NCBI GenBank assembly: GCA_031292275.1
Contig: JARLHL010000113.1
Span: 1 to 64,000, forward strand
Source of the DNA: Desulfocapsaceae bacterium
Lineage (GTDB): Bacteria; Desulfobacterota; Desulfobulbia; Desulfobulbales; Desulfocapsaceae
Direction of reading: 5' to 3'
Length of the DNA stretch: 64,000 nucleotides
Part shown: positions 16,568 through 26,171 of the stretch, piece by piece
Layout: every line of letters starts with the position of its first letter
Position numbering within the stretch: position 1 is the stretch's first letter
Notes under the pieces: model-generated
Told to the model about the DNA's origin: nothing
The model's input: the letters and a program-made list of their open reading frames with translations, nothing else
Database searches by the model: none
Program-made: the position numbers and the translations under genes

Positions 16568-16978
16568 CTACCGGCGGGCAGCTGTGCAGGCTTCAACTAT
16601 CTTGGCTTTAATGTAGCCCATAAAGTCCGCGTCATAACGATTGATATCAAAACAACGGGCATCCTGTCCAAGAAGACCGCCGGGAACAAAATCCCCCTTC
16701 TCATCAGGGTCACTGATCATATCGCCGTAAAAGCACGCTGATAACCAGCGGGGATTATCTTCGATCACGTCTACCATGACAAAAAGAGGTCTGTCCTTCT
16801 GACCGTCCTGGCTGGCGCGAAGGGAATAGGTCAACCCGGGTCTCGGATTAAAACTCAGCTTTACACCAGTCAGAGCAGCCAGATACTCCTTCAATTCTAT
16901 AAATGCCCGTCTGTTCTGCTCTGGACCATCGGTCCATTGGCCCACAAATAATTCTATTTCCTGCATACACTTATCCAT
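16568..16978 (-). CDS. Conserved hypothetical protein, 136 residues
   Basis: I cannot assign a function. The protein starts MDKCMQEIELFVGQW and has a distinctive block PRWLSACFYGDMISDPDEKG followed by VPGGLLGQDARCFD near residues 80-115, a pattern I associate with uncharacterised deltaproteobacterial proteins. It is soluble, acidic and lacks signal or membrane segments. The ATG at 16978 follows AAGGAAACTC and is well placed; an ATG four codons in is also possible. The gene stands alone, facing the ferredoxin terminator region, so context gives no hint. Confidence 0.7.
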   Translation of the reverse strand: MDKCMQEIELFVGQWTDGPEQNRRAFIELKEYLAALTGVKLSFNPRPGLTYSLRASQDGQKDRPLFVMVDVIEDNPRWLSACFYGDMISDPDEKGDFVPGGLLGQDARCFDINRYDADFMGYIKAKIVEACTAARR

Positions 16979-17519
16979 GAGTTTCCTTGCATCAATAACT
17001 TATTGGCCACCTGGAATAACTGCCCTTTCGTCCAATCTCTTCGTTATGCTCAAAATTTCATCGCCGACGGTTGATGAAAACTCCGATATTGACTCTATGC
17101 CTGCGGTGAAATTTTTCGCATGCCTTGATCTTGAGCGAAAATTCTAATTATTCAAGCAACCCTTATAATATACCAATAACAGAGGACAATCTTCTCTCTG
17201 CCTTTCCGTCGCCTCAACTCTTTATAATACCCCTAAAATGCGGGGAAACAATACCACCATGTGCCACTTGCCCTTGAATTTTCCATTTTCCTGACCAGAC
17301 TCTCGTAGAAAGGATGACCAGGACAGATCGGCATGATGATGCAAAGGGGGGGCTTCGCACCAAAAAAATGGGCAAACACCCTTGCTTGCCAGGAAAATAC
17401 GGTACAGCCCGCATTTTCCAGTTGCGATCACACCCGTGAACCAGCATAGTAAATGCGCTCATAAACCGCCAGGCGGCATCACTCCGGGCACCTCGCCCCA
17501 CAAACCGCAGAGAGGACCT
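16979..17519. other. Intergenic region without a supported gene
   Basis: About 540 bases between divergent genes. A TATAAT box at 17164-17169 lacks a convincing -35. An imperfect inverted repeat, AATTTTTCGC near 17110 and GCGAAAATTC near 17135, is present. Open frames on both strands after 17200 look like chance. Nothing else is seen. Confidence 0.45.
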
Positions 17520-18140
17520 ATGGAAAGCAGAATAATCTTTCACTCCGGAACCTTAAAACTGGAGGGTCAGATCAATCTCCTGTCGAAGGCCTCGGGTGTG
17601 GTCATCACTCACCCCCATCCCCTCTATGGCGGGACCCTGGCGAGCCCGGTGGTCGAGTCCATCGCCCAGGCCTACGCCAATAAGGGAATCACCACCCTTC
17701 GTTTTAATTTCAGAGGAGTTGAGGAAAGCGAGGGTCTGTATGACGAAGGATTGGGAGAAAAAGATGACGTCCTGGCGGCAATAAGTCTGCTCAAGGCCTC
17801 CGGCATAGATCAAATCCATCTTGCCGGCTATTCGTTCGGAGCCTGGGTCAACGCCCGGATCGCCTCCCTGCCCCCCGAGGTCTCTGCCCTGATCATGGTA
17901 GCGCCGCCGGTGGCCCTGATGGACTTTTCCATGGTCCCGCGAGAGTCCCGGCTCACCCTGGTCCTGACCGGCAGTGAGGACGAATTCGCCCCGCCTGAGC
18001 TGATCGAGCGCCATCTTCCTGGCTGGAATCCGGCGGCGGCCTTTGTCGTCATCGACGAGGCGGATCATTTCTTCTACGGCCGGTTTCGGCAGCTGGAAGA
18101 GGCGATAAAGGCCAATATCTCCTTCATCCCGCAAAAATAA
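17520..18140 (+). CDS. Alpha/beta hydrolase, small serine esterase-like
   Basis: A 206-residue cytosolic alpha/beta hydrolase. It begins with the strand pair of the fold and HPHPLYGGTL (oxyanion region), has the nucleophile elbow GYSFGAW with the catalytic Ser, an acidic residue in GSEDEFAPP, and the catalytic His in ADHFFYG. This matches a family of small hydrolases annotated as CocE/NonD or dienelactone-hydrolase-like; the natural substrate is unknown. The ATG at 17520 is 5 bases after AGAGGA; the open frame upstream has no homology. It converges on the GH18 gene 47 bases away. Confidence 0.88.
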   Translation: MESRIIFHSGTLKLEGQINLLSKASGVVITHPHPLYGGTLASPVVESIAQAYANKGITTLRFNFRGVEESEGLYDEGLGEKDDVLAAISLLKASGIDQIHLAGYSFGAWVNARIASLPPEVSALIMVAPPVALMDFSMVPRESRLTLVLTGSEDEFAPPELIERHLPGWNPAAAFVVIDEADHFFYGRFRQLEEAIKANISFIPQK

Positions 18141-18187
18141 GAAATAAGGACGGGGCGCTTCGATCGAAGAGAACCCCTGCAGTCCCG

Positions 18188-19102
18188 CTACCGTTTGCCG
18201 ATTTTTTCCGCTATCACGGAGACCAGGGAATACGGCCCCTGGACATCCCCGGAGATCTCCCAGATCATGACGCCGTTTCCGCGCTCGATGGCCAGGTCGG
18301 CCTTCCGGGCAATGGTGTCCATGCCATTATAGTTATCATTTTTAAAATCGTCGTCATGGGGATCGGCCCCCTTGGCCAGCAGTTCTTTATAGGTCTTCCA
18401 GCTGGGCCGTGCATAAAAGGGTACCCCCAGCACGGCCTTGGACTGGGGCAAGCCCCTGTCCAACCAGTATTCCAGGGCGTTTTCGGCAAGCGAATAGGGA
18501 GAGTGGGCGCCTTCCTCGTCCCCATCGTAGGCCATAATGCTCATATAATCTACGTACTCGAAGGCTTCAGGCGGTATTCCCCCGCCATTCTCTTCACCAT
18601 CCGCCACGGCTGCCGACAGAATTTTCCCCCTGGCATGCAGCTTATCGGCCAGGAGATGCATCATCAGCCCATAATTGTGCGATTGGGCAGCCCCTTGCGG
18701 ATATTCCCAATCAATATCGACACCGTCAAGTTTATAGGTCGCTAGAAATTCCAGCAGCTTTTCTGCGAAAGTCTCCCGGCTGGCAGACGATGCCGACAAT
18801 ATTTCAAATCCTGAATTCTTCAAATCAGTCCAGCCACCCACCGCAATGCTGACCTTGACGCCGTGGGCATGGGCCAATTCGACAATCTGGCGCAGCTTCG
18901 ACGGATTTTCCACCGCCCCCAGGGTCCCATCACCCGAAGAAGAGGGCACGATGAAGGCATAGTTGATATTGGTGAACTTGGCATATTGAATATCTTCAGC
19001 GGCTCCCTGCCAGGAAGGTATGTAGCCCACCAGATAATGCGCCGACAGATCTGCAGACGACAACAGCACCAGCCAAAAAGACAATACAGCGAAAATTTTC
19101 AT
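18188..19102 (-). CDS. Secreted glycoside hydrolase family 18 protein
   Basis: A 304-residue GH18 TIM-barrel protein. A signal peptide (about 1-21, LLSSADLSA) directs it out of the cytosol. The active-site strand DGVDIDWE at 126-133 is complete, with E133 as the expected acid; SIAVGGW at 85-91 and the late MIWEISGD are also typical. Such enzymes cleave chitin, chitodextrins or peptidoglycan-type beta-1,4 GlcNAc links. There is no chitin-binding or LysM domain, so it may act on short oligosaccharides or in cell-wall turnover. Copy A of the dispersed repeat begins 19 bases upstream of its start. Confidence 0.9.
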   Translation of the reverse strand: MKIFAVLSFWLVLLSSADLSAHYLVGYIPSWQGAAEDIQYAKFTNINYAFIVPSSSGDGTLGAVENPSKLRQIVELAHAHGVKVSIAVGGWTDLKNSGFEILSASSASRETFAEKLLEFLATYKLDGVDIDWEYPQGAAQSHNYGLMMHLLADKLHARGKILSAAVADGEENGGGIPPEAFEYVDYMSIMAYDGDEEGAHSPYSLAENALEYWLDRGLPQSKAVLGVPFYARPSWKTYKELLAKGADPHDDDFKNDNYNGMDTIARKADLAIERGNGVMIWEISGDVQGPYSLVSVIAEKIGKR

Positions 19103-19120
19103 AGGTTATCAAATATGTTT

Positions 19121-19222
19121 ATATGAAAGCTCTTGAGGACCAACAGCCCTGCCAGGCCAAAGTAACAAACGTTCATGCTTTGTTGCGGACGACCAGAATG
19201 GTCCAGCCATGCTGGTTTTATA
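19121..19222 (+). repeat. Dispersed about 100-bp element, copy A
   Basis: Begins TATATGAAAGCTC, contains CCCTGCCAGGCC and CGTTCATGCTTTGTTGCGGA, and ends GGTCCAGCCATGCTGGTTTT. The right half can fold as GACCA-gaa-TGGTC. It lies between the GH18 start and the ABC-F stop. The 260 bases after it hold no recognisable gene. Confidence 0.85.
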
Positions 19223-19481
19223 CGAAGAACAGCCGCTTAGATTCTCTGACTCCCGGCAGGCGTTTTCGCAGGCTCAGGCCCGGCCTGTTCTTCTTCACCC
19301 CTGAGCAAGGCTCCGTTCATATCCTGCCCAGGCAGGGACGGCTGACGGAAAAAGGCGTGCCATACAGGCTGCGCCCACAGATATCAGAAAAAGGAGGATA
19401 TCAAAGCTATAATCCCATCGGGCCGTAATGGCAAGTACCCTGGCAGAGCAATATGCCCCGGAGAAAGCAAACAGCTGTTTT

Positions 19482-21473
19482 TTAATCCTCTCCTGCCATC
19501 TGGACATCGATTTCGTCGATCTTGCCCTGGGCAATCTCCCAGCGTTCGTACCAGCGCTCCAGACGCCGTTTACACTCGTCATATTCCTTGCTGGTCCGGG
19601 ACCAGGCCTGCTCGTTCTTATAGAGATCGGGATCGGCCAGTTGCCTCTCCAGGTCTTCCTTTTCTCCTTCCAGCTTTTCGATCTCGCTCTCCGCCTCTGT
19701 CAATTTCTTACTCCACGGGCCGACCCGACGGCTCCTCTCCTGCCGCCTCTGGGCTTCCTGCTTCCGCTTGTCCTTCCGTTTCTCCTTGGCGACATCCTCC
19801 CGCGCGGTGGAGGCCTCGACGGCAATCACCGCCTCGCTTGCCGCCCTGCCGCTTTTCTCATCGGCAAGCTGCTGCATCTTGCGCAGGTATTCGCTGATAT
19901 TTCCCTCATAGAGGGTGATATGGCCGTCTTTCACCTCAAGGACCTTATTGACAAAGCTGTCCAGGAAGTAGCGGTTGTGGGAGACGACGACGATGCTTCC
20001 GTCGTACTGGGCCATGGCCTCCTGCAGGACCTCCTGGGAGCTCATGTCCAGATGATTGGTCGGCTCGTCCAGGATCATCAGATTGGCAGGGGCTGCGATC
20101 ATCTTAGCCAGCGCCAGCCTGCTCTTCTCGCCGCCGGAAAGCACCGCAACCTTTTTCTCCACCTCCTCGCCGCGAAAGAGAAAGGCGCCGAGCAGCGAGC
20201 GGGTGCGGGTCACGGTCATCTCCACCCCGGTGGTGGCCATGGTATCCAGGGCCGTCAGCTGAGGGGAAAGCTCCTGGGCCTGATGCTGTCCGAAATAGGA
20301 AAGCCTGACGTTGGCCCCGAAGCGGATCTTCCCGGCATCTGGCTCGATCAGGCCGGCGATGATCTTGACCAGGGTGGTCTTGCCCGCCCCGTTGACGCCG
20401 ACCACCGCCACCTTGTCTCCCCGCTGAAGGATGAGCTCCACATCCTGAAAGACCGCCTTATGCTTATAATGTTTGGCAAGTCCCTCCACCTCCAGCACAT
20501 CCCGGCCTGAAGGCGGCGCCGGCGGAAAGCTGAAACGAATCTGCCGCTCGTCCTCTTCCAACTCCAGGATATCCATCTTTTCCAGCTGCTTGACCCGGCT
20601 CTGCACCTGTTTGGCTTTGGTGGACTTGGCCCTGAACTTCTCGACAAAACGCATGGTCTGCCTGATCTTCTGCTGCTGGTTGTCGAAAGCGGCCTTCTCG
20701 ACCTCGCGCCGTTCCTCCTTTTCCATGACATAGTAGGAGTAGTTTCCCTTATATACAGTGAGTCTGCCAAGGCTGATCTCCCAGGTCAATCTGGTGGTCC
20801 GGTCAAGGAAGGTCCGATCATGGGAGATGATCACCATGGCCCCTTTATAGGAGCGGAGGAACTCCTCGACCCAGGTCAGCGACTCCAAATCGAGATGGTT
20901 GGTGGGCTCATCTAAGAGCAGCAGCGAGGGGGCGGCCAGGAGCATCTTGGCCAGCATCAGGCGCATGACCCAACCGCCGGAAAACGTGGTCACCGGCGCA
21001 TCGAGGTCTTCCTGCCTGAACCCCAGCCCCTGCAGAATCTTCTCAATCCGGGCCCGGATGGAATAGATATCGCTGCCGTCCAGTTCGTGCTGGATCTCTC
21101 CCTGCCGCTGGAGCAGGGCGGAAAAATCCTCGGAGTCGGGATCCACCACTGCCAGGGAATCATGGAGGCGCTCGGCCTCGGCCTGGAGAGCCAGCAGACC
21201 CGCAAAGGCGGTTTCAGCCTCCTCATAGAGGGTCCTCTTACTGACCAGAGCGCTGGATTCCTGGGGCAGATAGGCGACGGTAAAATTTTTGGCCCGGCTG
21301 ACCACCCCGTCATCGGTGGCGGCGGCCCCGGCCATGATCTTCAGCAGGGTCGACTTGCCGGCACCGTTGACCCCCACAAGCCCGATACGGTTCCCCTCAT
21401 GGACGCGTGCAGATACGTCCTTAAAGAGGTGTTTATCGCCATACCGGACATCGAGACCGTTAATCGACAACAT
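19482..21473 (-). CDS. ABC-F family ATPase (duplicated ABC domains, no membrane part)
   Basis: A 663-residue cytosolic protein with two ABC cassettes. Walker A motifs are GVNGAGKST and GVNGAGKTT, signatures FSGGW and LSGGEKSR, and Walker B LLLLDEPTNHLD and LMILDEPTNHLD. The linker between them (about 235-310) is charged and helical, as in the P-site tRNA interaction motif, and a coiled-coil C-terminal domain rich in Lys and Glu fills the last 100 residues, resembling Uup and YheS. ABC-F proteins act on the ribosome to relieve stalls or give antibiotic resistance; the specific role is not predictable. Its 5' end overlaps the radical SAM gene by 14 bases, so the two are translationally coupled. 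Confidence 0.93.
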   Translation of the reverse strand: MLSINGLDVRYGDKHLFKDVSARVHEGNRIGLVGVNGAGKSTLLKIMAGAAATDDGVVSRAKNFTVAYLPQESSALVSKRTLYEEAETAFAGLLALQAEAERLHDSLAVVDPDSEDFSALLQRQGEIQHELDGSDIYSIRARIEKILQGLGFRQEDLDAPVTTFSGGWVMRLMLAKMLLAAPSLLLLDEPTNHLDLESLTWVEEFLRSYKGAMVIISHDRTFLDRTTRLTWEISLGRLTVYKGNYSYYVMEKEERREVEKAAFDNQQQKIRQTMRFVEKFRAKSTKAKQVQSRVKQLEKMDILELEEDERQIRFSFPPAPPSGRDVLEVEGLAKHYKHKAVFQDVELILQRGDKVAVVGVNGAGKTTLVKIIAGLIEPDAGKIRFGANVRLSYFGQHQAQELSPQLTALDTMATTGVEMTVTRTRSLLGAFLFRGEEVEKKVAVLSGGEKSRLALAKMIAAPANLMILDEPTNHLDMSSQEVLQEAMAQYDGSIVVVSHNRYFLDSFVNKVLEVKDGHITLYEGNISEYLRKMQQLADEKSGRAASEAVIAVEASTAREDVAKEKRKDKRKQEAQRRQERSRRVGPWSKKLTEAESEIEKLEGEKEDLERQLADPDLYKNEQAWSRTSKEYDECKRRLERWYERWEIAQGKIDEIDVQMAGED

Positions 21474-22479
21474 ATGTAAACGTTCCTCGTTGCATTGCTT
21501 TGCCAGTTTCTATTTTGAGACGATCAGCCAGCCCGAGCCGGGCCAGCCGCTTTATATTCATGCGTTTCGGCCCGAGAAAGGCCGACAAATCCCTCTCTGC
21601 GATCCGCACGGTAACCTGTCCTGAAGGACAGGTGCCGAGCAGGGCCCGGATCCTGCGAAACCAGTCCCTGGCCACCACCAGCTCGCCGAAAGCGGGATGA
21701 TAGGGGCCGGCAAGAAGTTCCTGCTCCAGCGAGACCGAAGGCTGCAGGCCGATCCGGACCACCCGGATCCCCGCCCGGATGAAGAGTTCCCTGGCCCTGC
21801 GGGTCAGGGCGATGGCCCGATTCATGGTAAGCGGCCTATATTCACCCTTTCGATACATTTCCGCAAGTCCTGATTGGCCGACAACGAGGACCGGATAGAG
21901 GCGGACAAAGGCCGGGGCCAAATCGATTATCTCCCTCACCCCGCGTAAAAAGGACAGGCTGCTGTCGCCGGGAAGTCCAGGCATCAGCTGGACGCCCGCC
22001 TCGATCCCCGCCCGTTTTAAGTGGCCAACGGCCCGACGGCAGTCTTCCGACGAATGGCCGCGTTGGGAAAGCCGCAAAACCCTGTCATCCAGGGACTGAA
22101 CCCCCAGTTCGACAATACCGACACCCATCCGCTGCAGAAAGGCGCAGACGTCGGCATCGAGACAGTCGGGCCGGGTGGACAGGCGGATGCGCTGCACCTC
22201 ACCGCACCGCAGGAAGGGTTGTACGGCCTCAAGCATCCGAATCTGCTCCTCTGCGTCAAGGCAGGTGAAAGAGCCGCCATAAAAGGCAACCTGGACCTCC
22301 GGCCGCCTCCGGGATCTGGCCAGCCAGGCCACAATCGTCCTGCCGATCTCCGCAACGACGTCTTCCCTCTCCGAGGCCTGGCCGATGATGGAATGCTGAT
22401 TGCAAAAGAGGCATTGATGCGGACAGCCCCGGTGTGGAATGAAGATGGGGATAACCAGAGACTTTGCTGGTGCTGGCAT
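21460..22479 (-). CDS. Elp3-like radical SAM protein
   Basis: A 339-residue radical SAM protein. The cluster-binding motif is C19-x3-C23-x2-C26 in RGCPHQCLFCNQ, followed by a GGSF motif (VAFYGGSFTCL) and repeated beta/alpha elements (ELGVQSLDD, QLMPGLPGD). The order matches bacterial proteins annotated as Elp3-related radical SAM, for which the substrate is unclear; the N-acetyltransferase domain of true Elp3 is missing. It lies 35 bases after rnc and overlaps the ABC-F gene, forming a run with a likely RNA or ribosome theme (rnc, radical SAM, ABC-F). The start lacks a strong ribosome-binding site. Confidence 0.88.
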   Translation of the reverse strand: MPAPAKSLVIPIFIPHRGCPHQCLFCNQHSIIGQASEREDVVAEIGRTIVAWLARSRRRPEVQVAFYGGSFTCLDAEEQIRMLEAVQPFLRCGEVQRIRLSTRPDCLDADVCAFLQRMGVGIVELGVQSLDDRVLRLSQRGHSSEDCRRAVGHLKRAGIEAGVQLMPGLPGDSSLSFLRGVREIIDLAPAFVRLYPVLVVGQSGLAEMYRKGEYRPLTMNRAIALTRRARELFIRAGIRVVRIGLQPSVSLEQELLAGPYHPAFGELVVARDWFRRIRALLGTCPSGQVTVRIAERDLSAFLGPKRMNIKRLARLGLADRLKIETGKAMQRGTFTYVVD

Positions 22480-22514
22480 AACCGGATACTGAGTCGGAAG
22501 CGGTTCGGTGCGGA

Positions 22515-23258
22515 TCAGGATTGCCTGAGGAAACCGGCTGAACTTCTCCCGGCCAGGGCATCGGCAGCGGCCCGCTGTTCAGCCTCCTTTTTGGAACGGG
22601 CAGTACCGCTGCCCAAGACTGCTCCCTGAAAAACCACGGAGACCGTAAACACCTTCATATGGGATGGCCCCTCCTCGCTATCCAGCCTGTAGGAGGGGGC
22701 CTCGTTGTACTGCTCCTGCAATTCCTCCTGCAACCGGCTTTTTGCGTCCGCGATCAACAGGCCCTCCTTCTTCCCCTCGATGGCGGGCAGAAAAAACCGT
22801 TCAAGAAAGGCTACTACCGTCTCATAACCGCCATCTTCAAAAATAGCGCCGATCACTGCCTCATATGCGCTGGAAAGGATGGAAGACTTATTCCTGCCCT
22901 GAGAGGCGTCCTCCCCCTTGCCGAGGCAGAGAAAGCGTCCCAGATCGATGTCCCTGGCCATCAGGGCCAGGTGCGTCTCGTTGACCAGGGCGGCCCGCAG
23001 CTTGGTCAGATCACCCTCCCGCATTTCCGGATAGCGCCTGATCAGGATATGCCCGACCACCAGATCGATCACCGCATCGCCCAGAAACTCCAGGGTTTCA
23101 TTATTTTTACCGATCTGCGCCTGTTCAAAAGCAAAAGACGAATGGATCAAGGCTTTTTGCAACAAACGCAGATCGGTAAAACGGTATCCGACAATCTGCT
23201 CGAATTCACTCAGAATTTCTTTATTCAATCCTACCAGGATATTAAGATTTGTGGCCAT
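22515..23258 (-). CDS. rnc: Ribonuclease III
   Basis: The 247-residue double-strand-specific endoribonuclease that matures rRNA and other structured RNAs. The RNase III signature NETLEFLGDAVIDLVVG gives the catalytic acidic residues; a second acidic patch is in SSAYEAVIGAIFEDGG. A double-stranded RNA-binding domain covers about 165-240 (SRLQEELQEQYNEAPSYRL, then GTARSKKEAEQRAA). The ATG at 23258 follows AGAGGA; the frame continues 22 codons upstream without homology. It diverges from the tRNA-Cys gene and leads the minus-strand run with the radical SAM and ABC-F genes. Confidence 0.95.
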   Translation of the reverse strand: MATNLNILVGLNKEILSEFEQIVGYRFTDLRLLQKALIHSSFAFEQAQIGKNNETLEFLGDAVIDLVVGHILIRRYPEMREGDLTKLRAALVNETHLALMARDIDLGRFLCLGKGEDASQGRNKSSILSSAYEAVIGAIFEDGGYETVVAFLERFFLPAIEGKKEGLLIADAKSRLQEELQEQYNEAPSYRLDSEEGPSHMKVFTVSVVFQGAVLGSGTARSKKEAEQRAAADALAGRSSAGFLRQS

Positions 23259-23328
23259 GCTGTACTTTTTCCTCTTGTCAAAAAGACTCCGTATGGTATA
23301 AAGAGCGGTCTCATGTGTTTGCATTTAC

Positions 23329-23404
23329 GGCGGCGTAGCCAAGTGGCCAAGGCAGTGGTCTGCAAAACCATTATTCATCAGTTCGACTCTGATCGCCGCC
23401 TCCA
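23329..23404 (+). tRNA. tRNA-Cys (anticodon GCA)
   Basis: A complete 76-base cloverleaf with encoded CCA. The acceptor stem pairs GGCGGCG with CGCCGCC, the anticodon loop is CTGCAAA inside GTGGT/ACCAT, and the T arm is ATCAG-TTCGACT-CTGAT. The discriminator base is U, as expected for cysteine tRNA. A terminator follows at 23415. Confidence 0.97.
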
Positions 23405-23414
23405 GAGATTTCAA

Positions 23415-23448
23415 GGGTTGAGGACCTTACGGTCTTCAACCCTTTTTT
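23415..23448 (+). terminator. Rho-independent terminator after tRNA-Cys
   Basis: GGGTTGA and GACC pair with GGTC and TCAACCC around a 4-base TTAC loop, with one unpaired base on each side, followed by six T (23443-23448). Confidence 0.88.
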
Positions 23449-23639
23449 CTTTTCCCGCACCGGCAAACAGACCCGCGCCGGCCTGAAACGATCGCAAAGA
23501 CCTCCGTCCGGGAGTGTCCTGGCTGTCAAAATTCGCTGCACATTACGATGAAGGCTCCTTGGGAGATCGCCTGTATAGCATAAATATCGACAGCGCGCTC
23601 ATCCATTTTGGCAGCGAATCAAAAAAGGCGAGGACCAAA

Positions 23640-23677
23640 CCGGCCTGCCTGATCGAAAGTCATCGCAGACAGGCCGG
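23640..23677 (-). terminator. Hairpin right after the glycogen phosphorylase stop
   Basis: CCGGCCTG pairs with CAGGCCGG, extended by CTG/CAG across one mismatch, starting two bases past the stop on the minus strand, then TTTGG. The stem is strong and the T tract is short. Between it and the tRNA terminator, 23449-23639 holds only a spaced inverted repeat (ATTCGCTGC at 23531 and GCAGCGAAT at 23611). Confidence 0.6.
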
Positions 23678-23678
23678 C

Positions 23679-26171
23679 CTACTCAACAGGGACCCCCCAT
23701 ATCTCCTTGGCGTATTCCCTGATTGTCCTGTCCGTCGAGAATTTCCCCATCCTGGCTACATTCATGATCGCCATCCGAGTCCAGGCCTCCTCATCTAGAA
23801 AAACATCGTTCACCTTCTGCTGGCAGGCGATATACGACTGCAGGTCCGCCATCAGCAGATAGGGATCGTGGGGATCGAGCAGCGAGTCGACCAGGGGCTG
23901 AAAGAGGCCGGTATTGCCGCGGCTGAAAGCTCCATTGCGAATGGCGTCGATGATCTGCATGATATCAGGATTGGCCTGGCAGATCTCCCAGGGGGTCCGG
24001 CTGACGTTCAGACGTTCATACTCCGCCTCTTCGGTGGTCATCCCGAAGATAAAGATATTTTCGCGGCCAACCTCTTCCAAAATCTCGATATTGGCACCGT
24101 CCAGGGTCCCAATGGTAAGCGCCCCGTTGAGGGCGAATTTCATATTGCCGGTACCCGAGGCCTCGGTTCCGGCAGTGGAAATCTGTTCGGACAGGTCGGC
24201 GGCGGGCATGATCATCTCGGCCTGCGAGACATTATAGTTGGGCAGAAAGGTCACCTGCAGCCTGCCGGCAATGCGCGGATCGTTATTGACCACATCGCCG
24301 ATTGAGGTGATCAGCTTGATGATGAGTTTTGCCTTCCAGTAGGAGGGAGCCGCCTTTCCTGCAAAGATCATGGTGCGGGGGGCAAGATTCCGTTCCGGTT
24401 CCCGGATGAGCCGGTGATAGAGATGGATCACGTGCAGCGCATTCAGAAGCTGGCGTTTGTACTCGTGAATCCTCTTGACCTGGACATCAAACATCGTCTC
24501 TGGATTGACCCTGATCCGGCAATGGTGTTCAATATACTGCGCCAGCCGGGCCTTATTGCTTTTCTTCACGTCCCGCCAGGAGACCCTGAACCCGGAATCG
24601 TCGGCAAATTCTTCTATGCCCTGCAACTGACTGAGATCGGTTATCCAGCCCGGACCGATGGAACGCGTGATCAGATCCGCCAGTCCGCGATTGGCCATCA
24701 GCAGCCAGCGCCGGGGCGTAATTCCGTTGGTCTTGGAGTTGAACTTCCCGGGATAAAAGGCATTAAAATGGGGAAAAAGCCTGTCCTTGAGCAGCCGGGT
24801 ATGCAACTCCGCAACCCCGTTGACGGAATGGCTGCCGACTATGGCAAGATTAGCCATGCGCACCTTTTTGATCGGTCCCTCCTCGATGATGGACATTTTC
24901 CGCATCTTATTGGTGTCTCCGGGATACTGCAGGGCCACCATATCCAGAAACCGCTGGTTGATCTCGTAGATAATCTCCAAATGCCTCGGCAGCACCTTGC
25001 CCAGCAGTTCCACCGTCCACTTTTCCAGGGCCTCGGGCATCAGGGTATGGTTGGTATAGGCAAAGGTCTTGGTACAGATATCCCAGGCCTTCTCCCAGCC
25101 CAGCCCCTCAATATCCAGAAGCAGGCGCATCAATTCGGGAATGGCTATGGAGGGGTGGGTGTCGTTGAGCTGGACCGCCACGGCATCGGAGAAATTATCG
25201 AAGGTCGAGTTGTTTTTCAAATACCGCCGCATGATATCCTGGAAGGTGGCGGCCACAAAGAAATACTGCTGTTTCAACCGCAGCTCCTGACCGGCCAGAT
25301 TATGATCGGGAGGATAGAGGACCTTGGAAATGGTCTCGGAACTGACCTTGGACTCCACCGCTCCTATATAATCCCCGCGGCTGAAAAATCCCAGATCGAG
25401 TTCCCGGGAGGCCCTGGCAGTCCAGAGACGCATATTGATCACGTGATTATTCCTGAATCCGGGAATCATCATATCGCAGGGGATGGCCATTACGTCTTTT
25501 GTGTCAATCCATTTGGCCCGGTAACAGCCGTTTTCATCCAGATAACTGCTGACCCGGCCGTAAAAATGGACGGAGAAGACCGGCATTCGTCGTTCGAATT
25601 CCCACGGGGTCCCGTACCTGAGCCAGTTATCAGGGGTTTCCACCTGGTAACCGTCGATAAGCTGCTGGAAAAACAGTCCGTATTCATAGTGGATGCCGTA
25701 CCCGTAGGCAGGAATCTTCAGGGTGGCAATGGAATCCATGAAACAGGCAGCAAGCCGCCCCAGGCCTCCGTTACCCAGAGCGGCATCTTCTTCATGCTCC
25801 CGGATCTCGTCCATATCATAGCCAAGATCACCGATGGCCTTTGTAACTTCATCGAAGATGCCCAGGTTGATCAGGCTGTTTTCCAGGGAACGGCCGATAA
25901 GGAACTCCAATGACAGGTAGTAGACCCTCTTTTTTTTCTTGGCATAGAAGGTCTTCTGGGTCTGAATCCATTTCTCCACCATGATATCCCTGAGTGTGTA
26001 GGCCAGGGCCTTGTAGATATCGGTGGCGCCGGAGCGTTCGGGATCCCTGCCCTGAAAGCTCATTAGATGATGGATAATATTGTCCTTAATGGACTCAGCG
26101 CTGGTAGGGAAAAAAACCTTGGGACCCGTTGCCGAAGCAGACTGTGGCATCGCACTGTCCGTAGCTGTCAT
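23679..26171 (-). CDS. glgP: Glycogen/starch phosphorylase
   Basis: An 830-residue PLP enzyme that releases glucose 1-phosphate from glycogen or maltodextrins. The PLP lysine lies in ASGTGNMKFALNGALTIGT and is preceded by AEMIMPAADLSEQIS; the N-terminal GNGGLGRLAACFMDS and the glucan-site KDVMAIPCD block are also intact. Length matches bacterial GlgP/MalP. The ATG at 26171 is preceded by a strong AGGAGG at 7 bases, so the 19 extra codons open upstream are not used. It is a single-gene unit with its own terminator; no other glycogen gene is in the window. Confidence 0.96.
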   Translation of the reverse strand: MTATDSAMPQSASATGPKVFFPTSAESIKDNIIHHLMSFQGRDPERSGATDIYKALAYTLRDIMVEKWIQTQKTFYAKKKKRVYYLSLEFLIGRSLENSLINLGIFDEVTKAIGDLGYDMDEIREHEEDAALGNGGLGRLAACFMDSIATLKIPAYGYGIHYEYGLFFQQLIDGYQVETPDNWLRYGTPWEFERRMPVFSVHFYGRVSSYLDENGCYRAKWIDTKDVMAIPCDMMIPGFRNNHVINMRLWTARASRELDLGFFSRGDYIGAVESKVSSETISKVLYPPDHNLAGQELRLKQQYFFVAATFQDIMRRYLKNNSTFDNFSDAVAVQLNDTHPSIAIPELMRLLLDIEGLGWEKAWDICTKTFAYTNHTLMPEALEKWTVELLGKVLPRHLEIIYEINQRFLDMVALQYPGDTNKMRKMSIIEEGPIKKVRMANLAIVGSHSVNGVAELHTRLLKDRLFPHFNAFYPGKFNSKTNGITPRRWLLMANRGLADLITRSIGPGWITDLSQLQGIEEFADDSGFRVSWRDVKKSNKARLAQYIEHHCRIRVNPETMFDVQVKRIHEYKRQLLNALHVIHLYHRLIREPERNLAPRTMIFAGKAAPSYWKAKLIIKLITSIGDVVNNDPRIAGRLQVTFLPNYNVSQAEMIMPAADLSEQISTAGTEASGTGNMKFALNGALTIGTLDGANIEILEEVGRENIFIFGMTTEEAEYERLNVSRTPWEICQANPDIMQIIDAIRNGAFSRGNTGLFQPLVDSLLDPHDPYLLMADLQSYIACQQKVNDVFLDEEAWTRMAIMNVARMGKFSTDRTIREYAKEIWGVPVE

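Noticed and set aside
19123-19428. Small plus-strand ORF beginning in repeat copy A
   Set aside because: Its start is the ATG in the element's left box; the reading frame is not kept among copies (B and C stop after 13-18 codons), so the element is not coding.
24414-25913. Open frame of 499 codons antisense to glycogen phosphorylase
   Set aside because: It is a shadow of a well-supported gene in high-GC DNA: no recognisable motifs and no ribosome-binding site. Similar long antisense frames at 49248-50750, 52615-53865, 54009-55328 and 61793-63616 were dismissed for the same reason.
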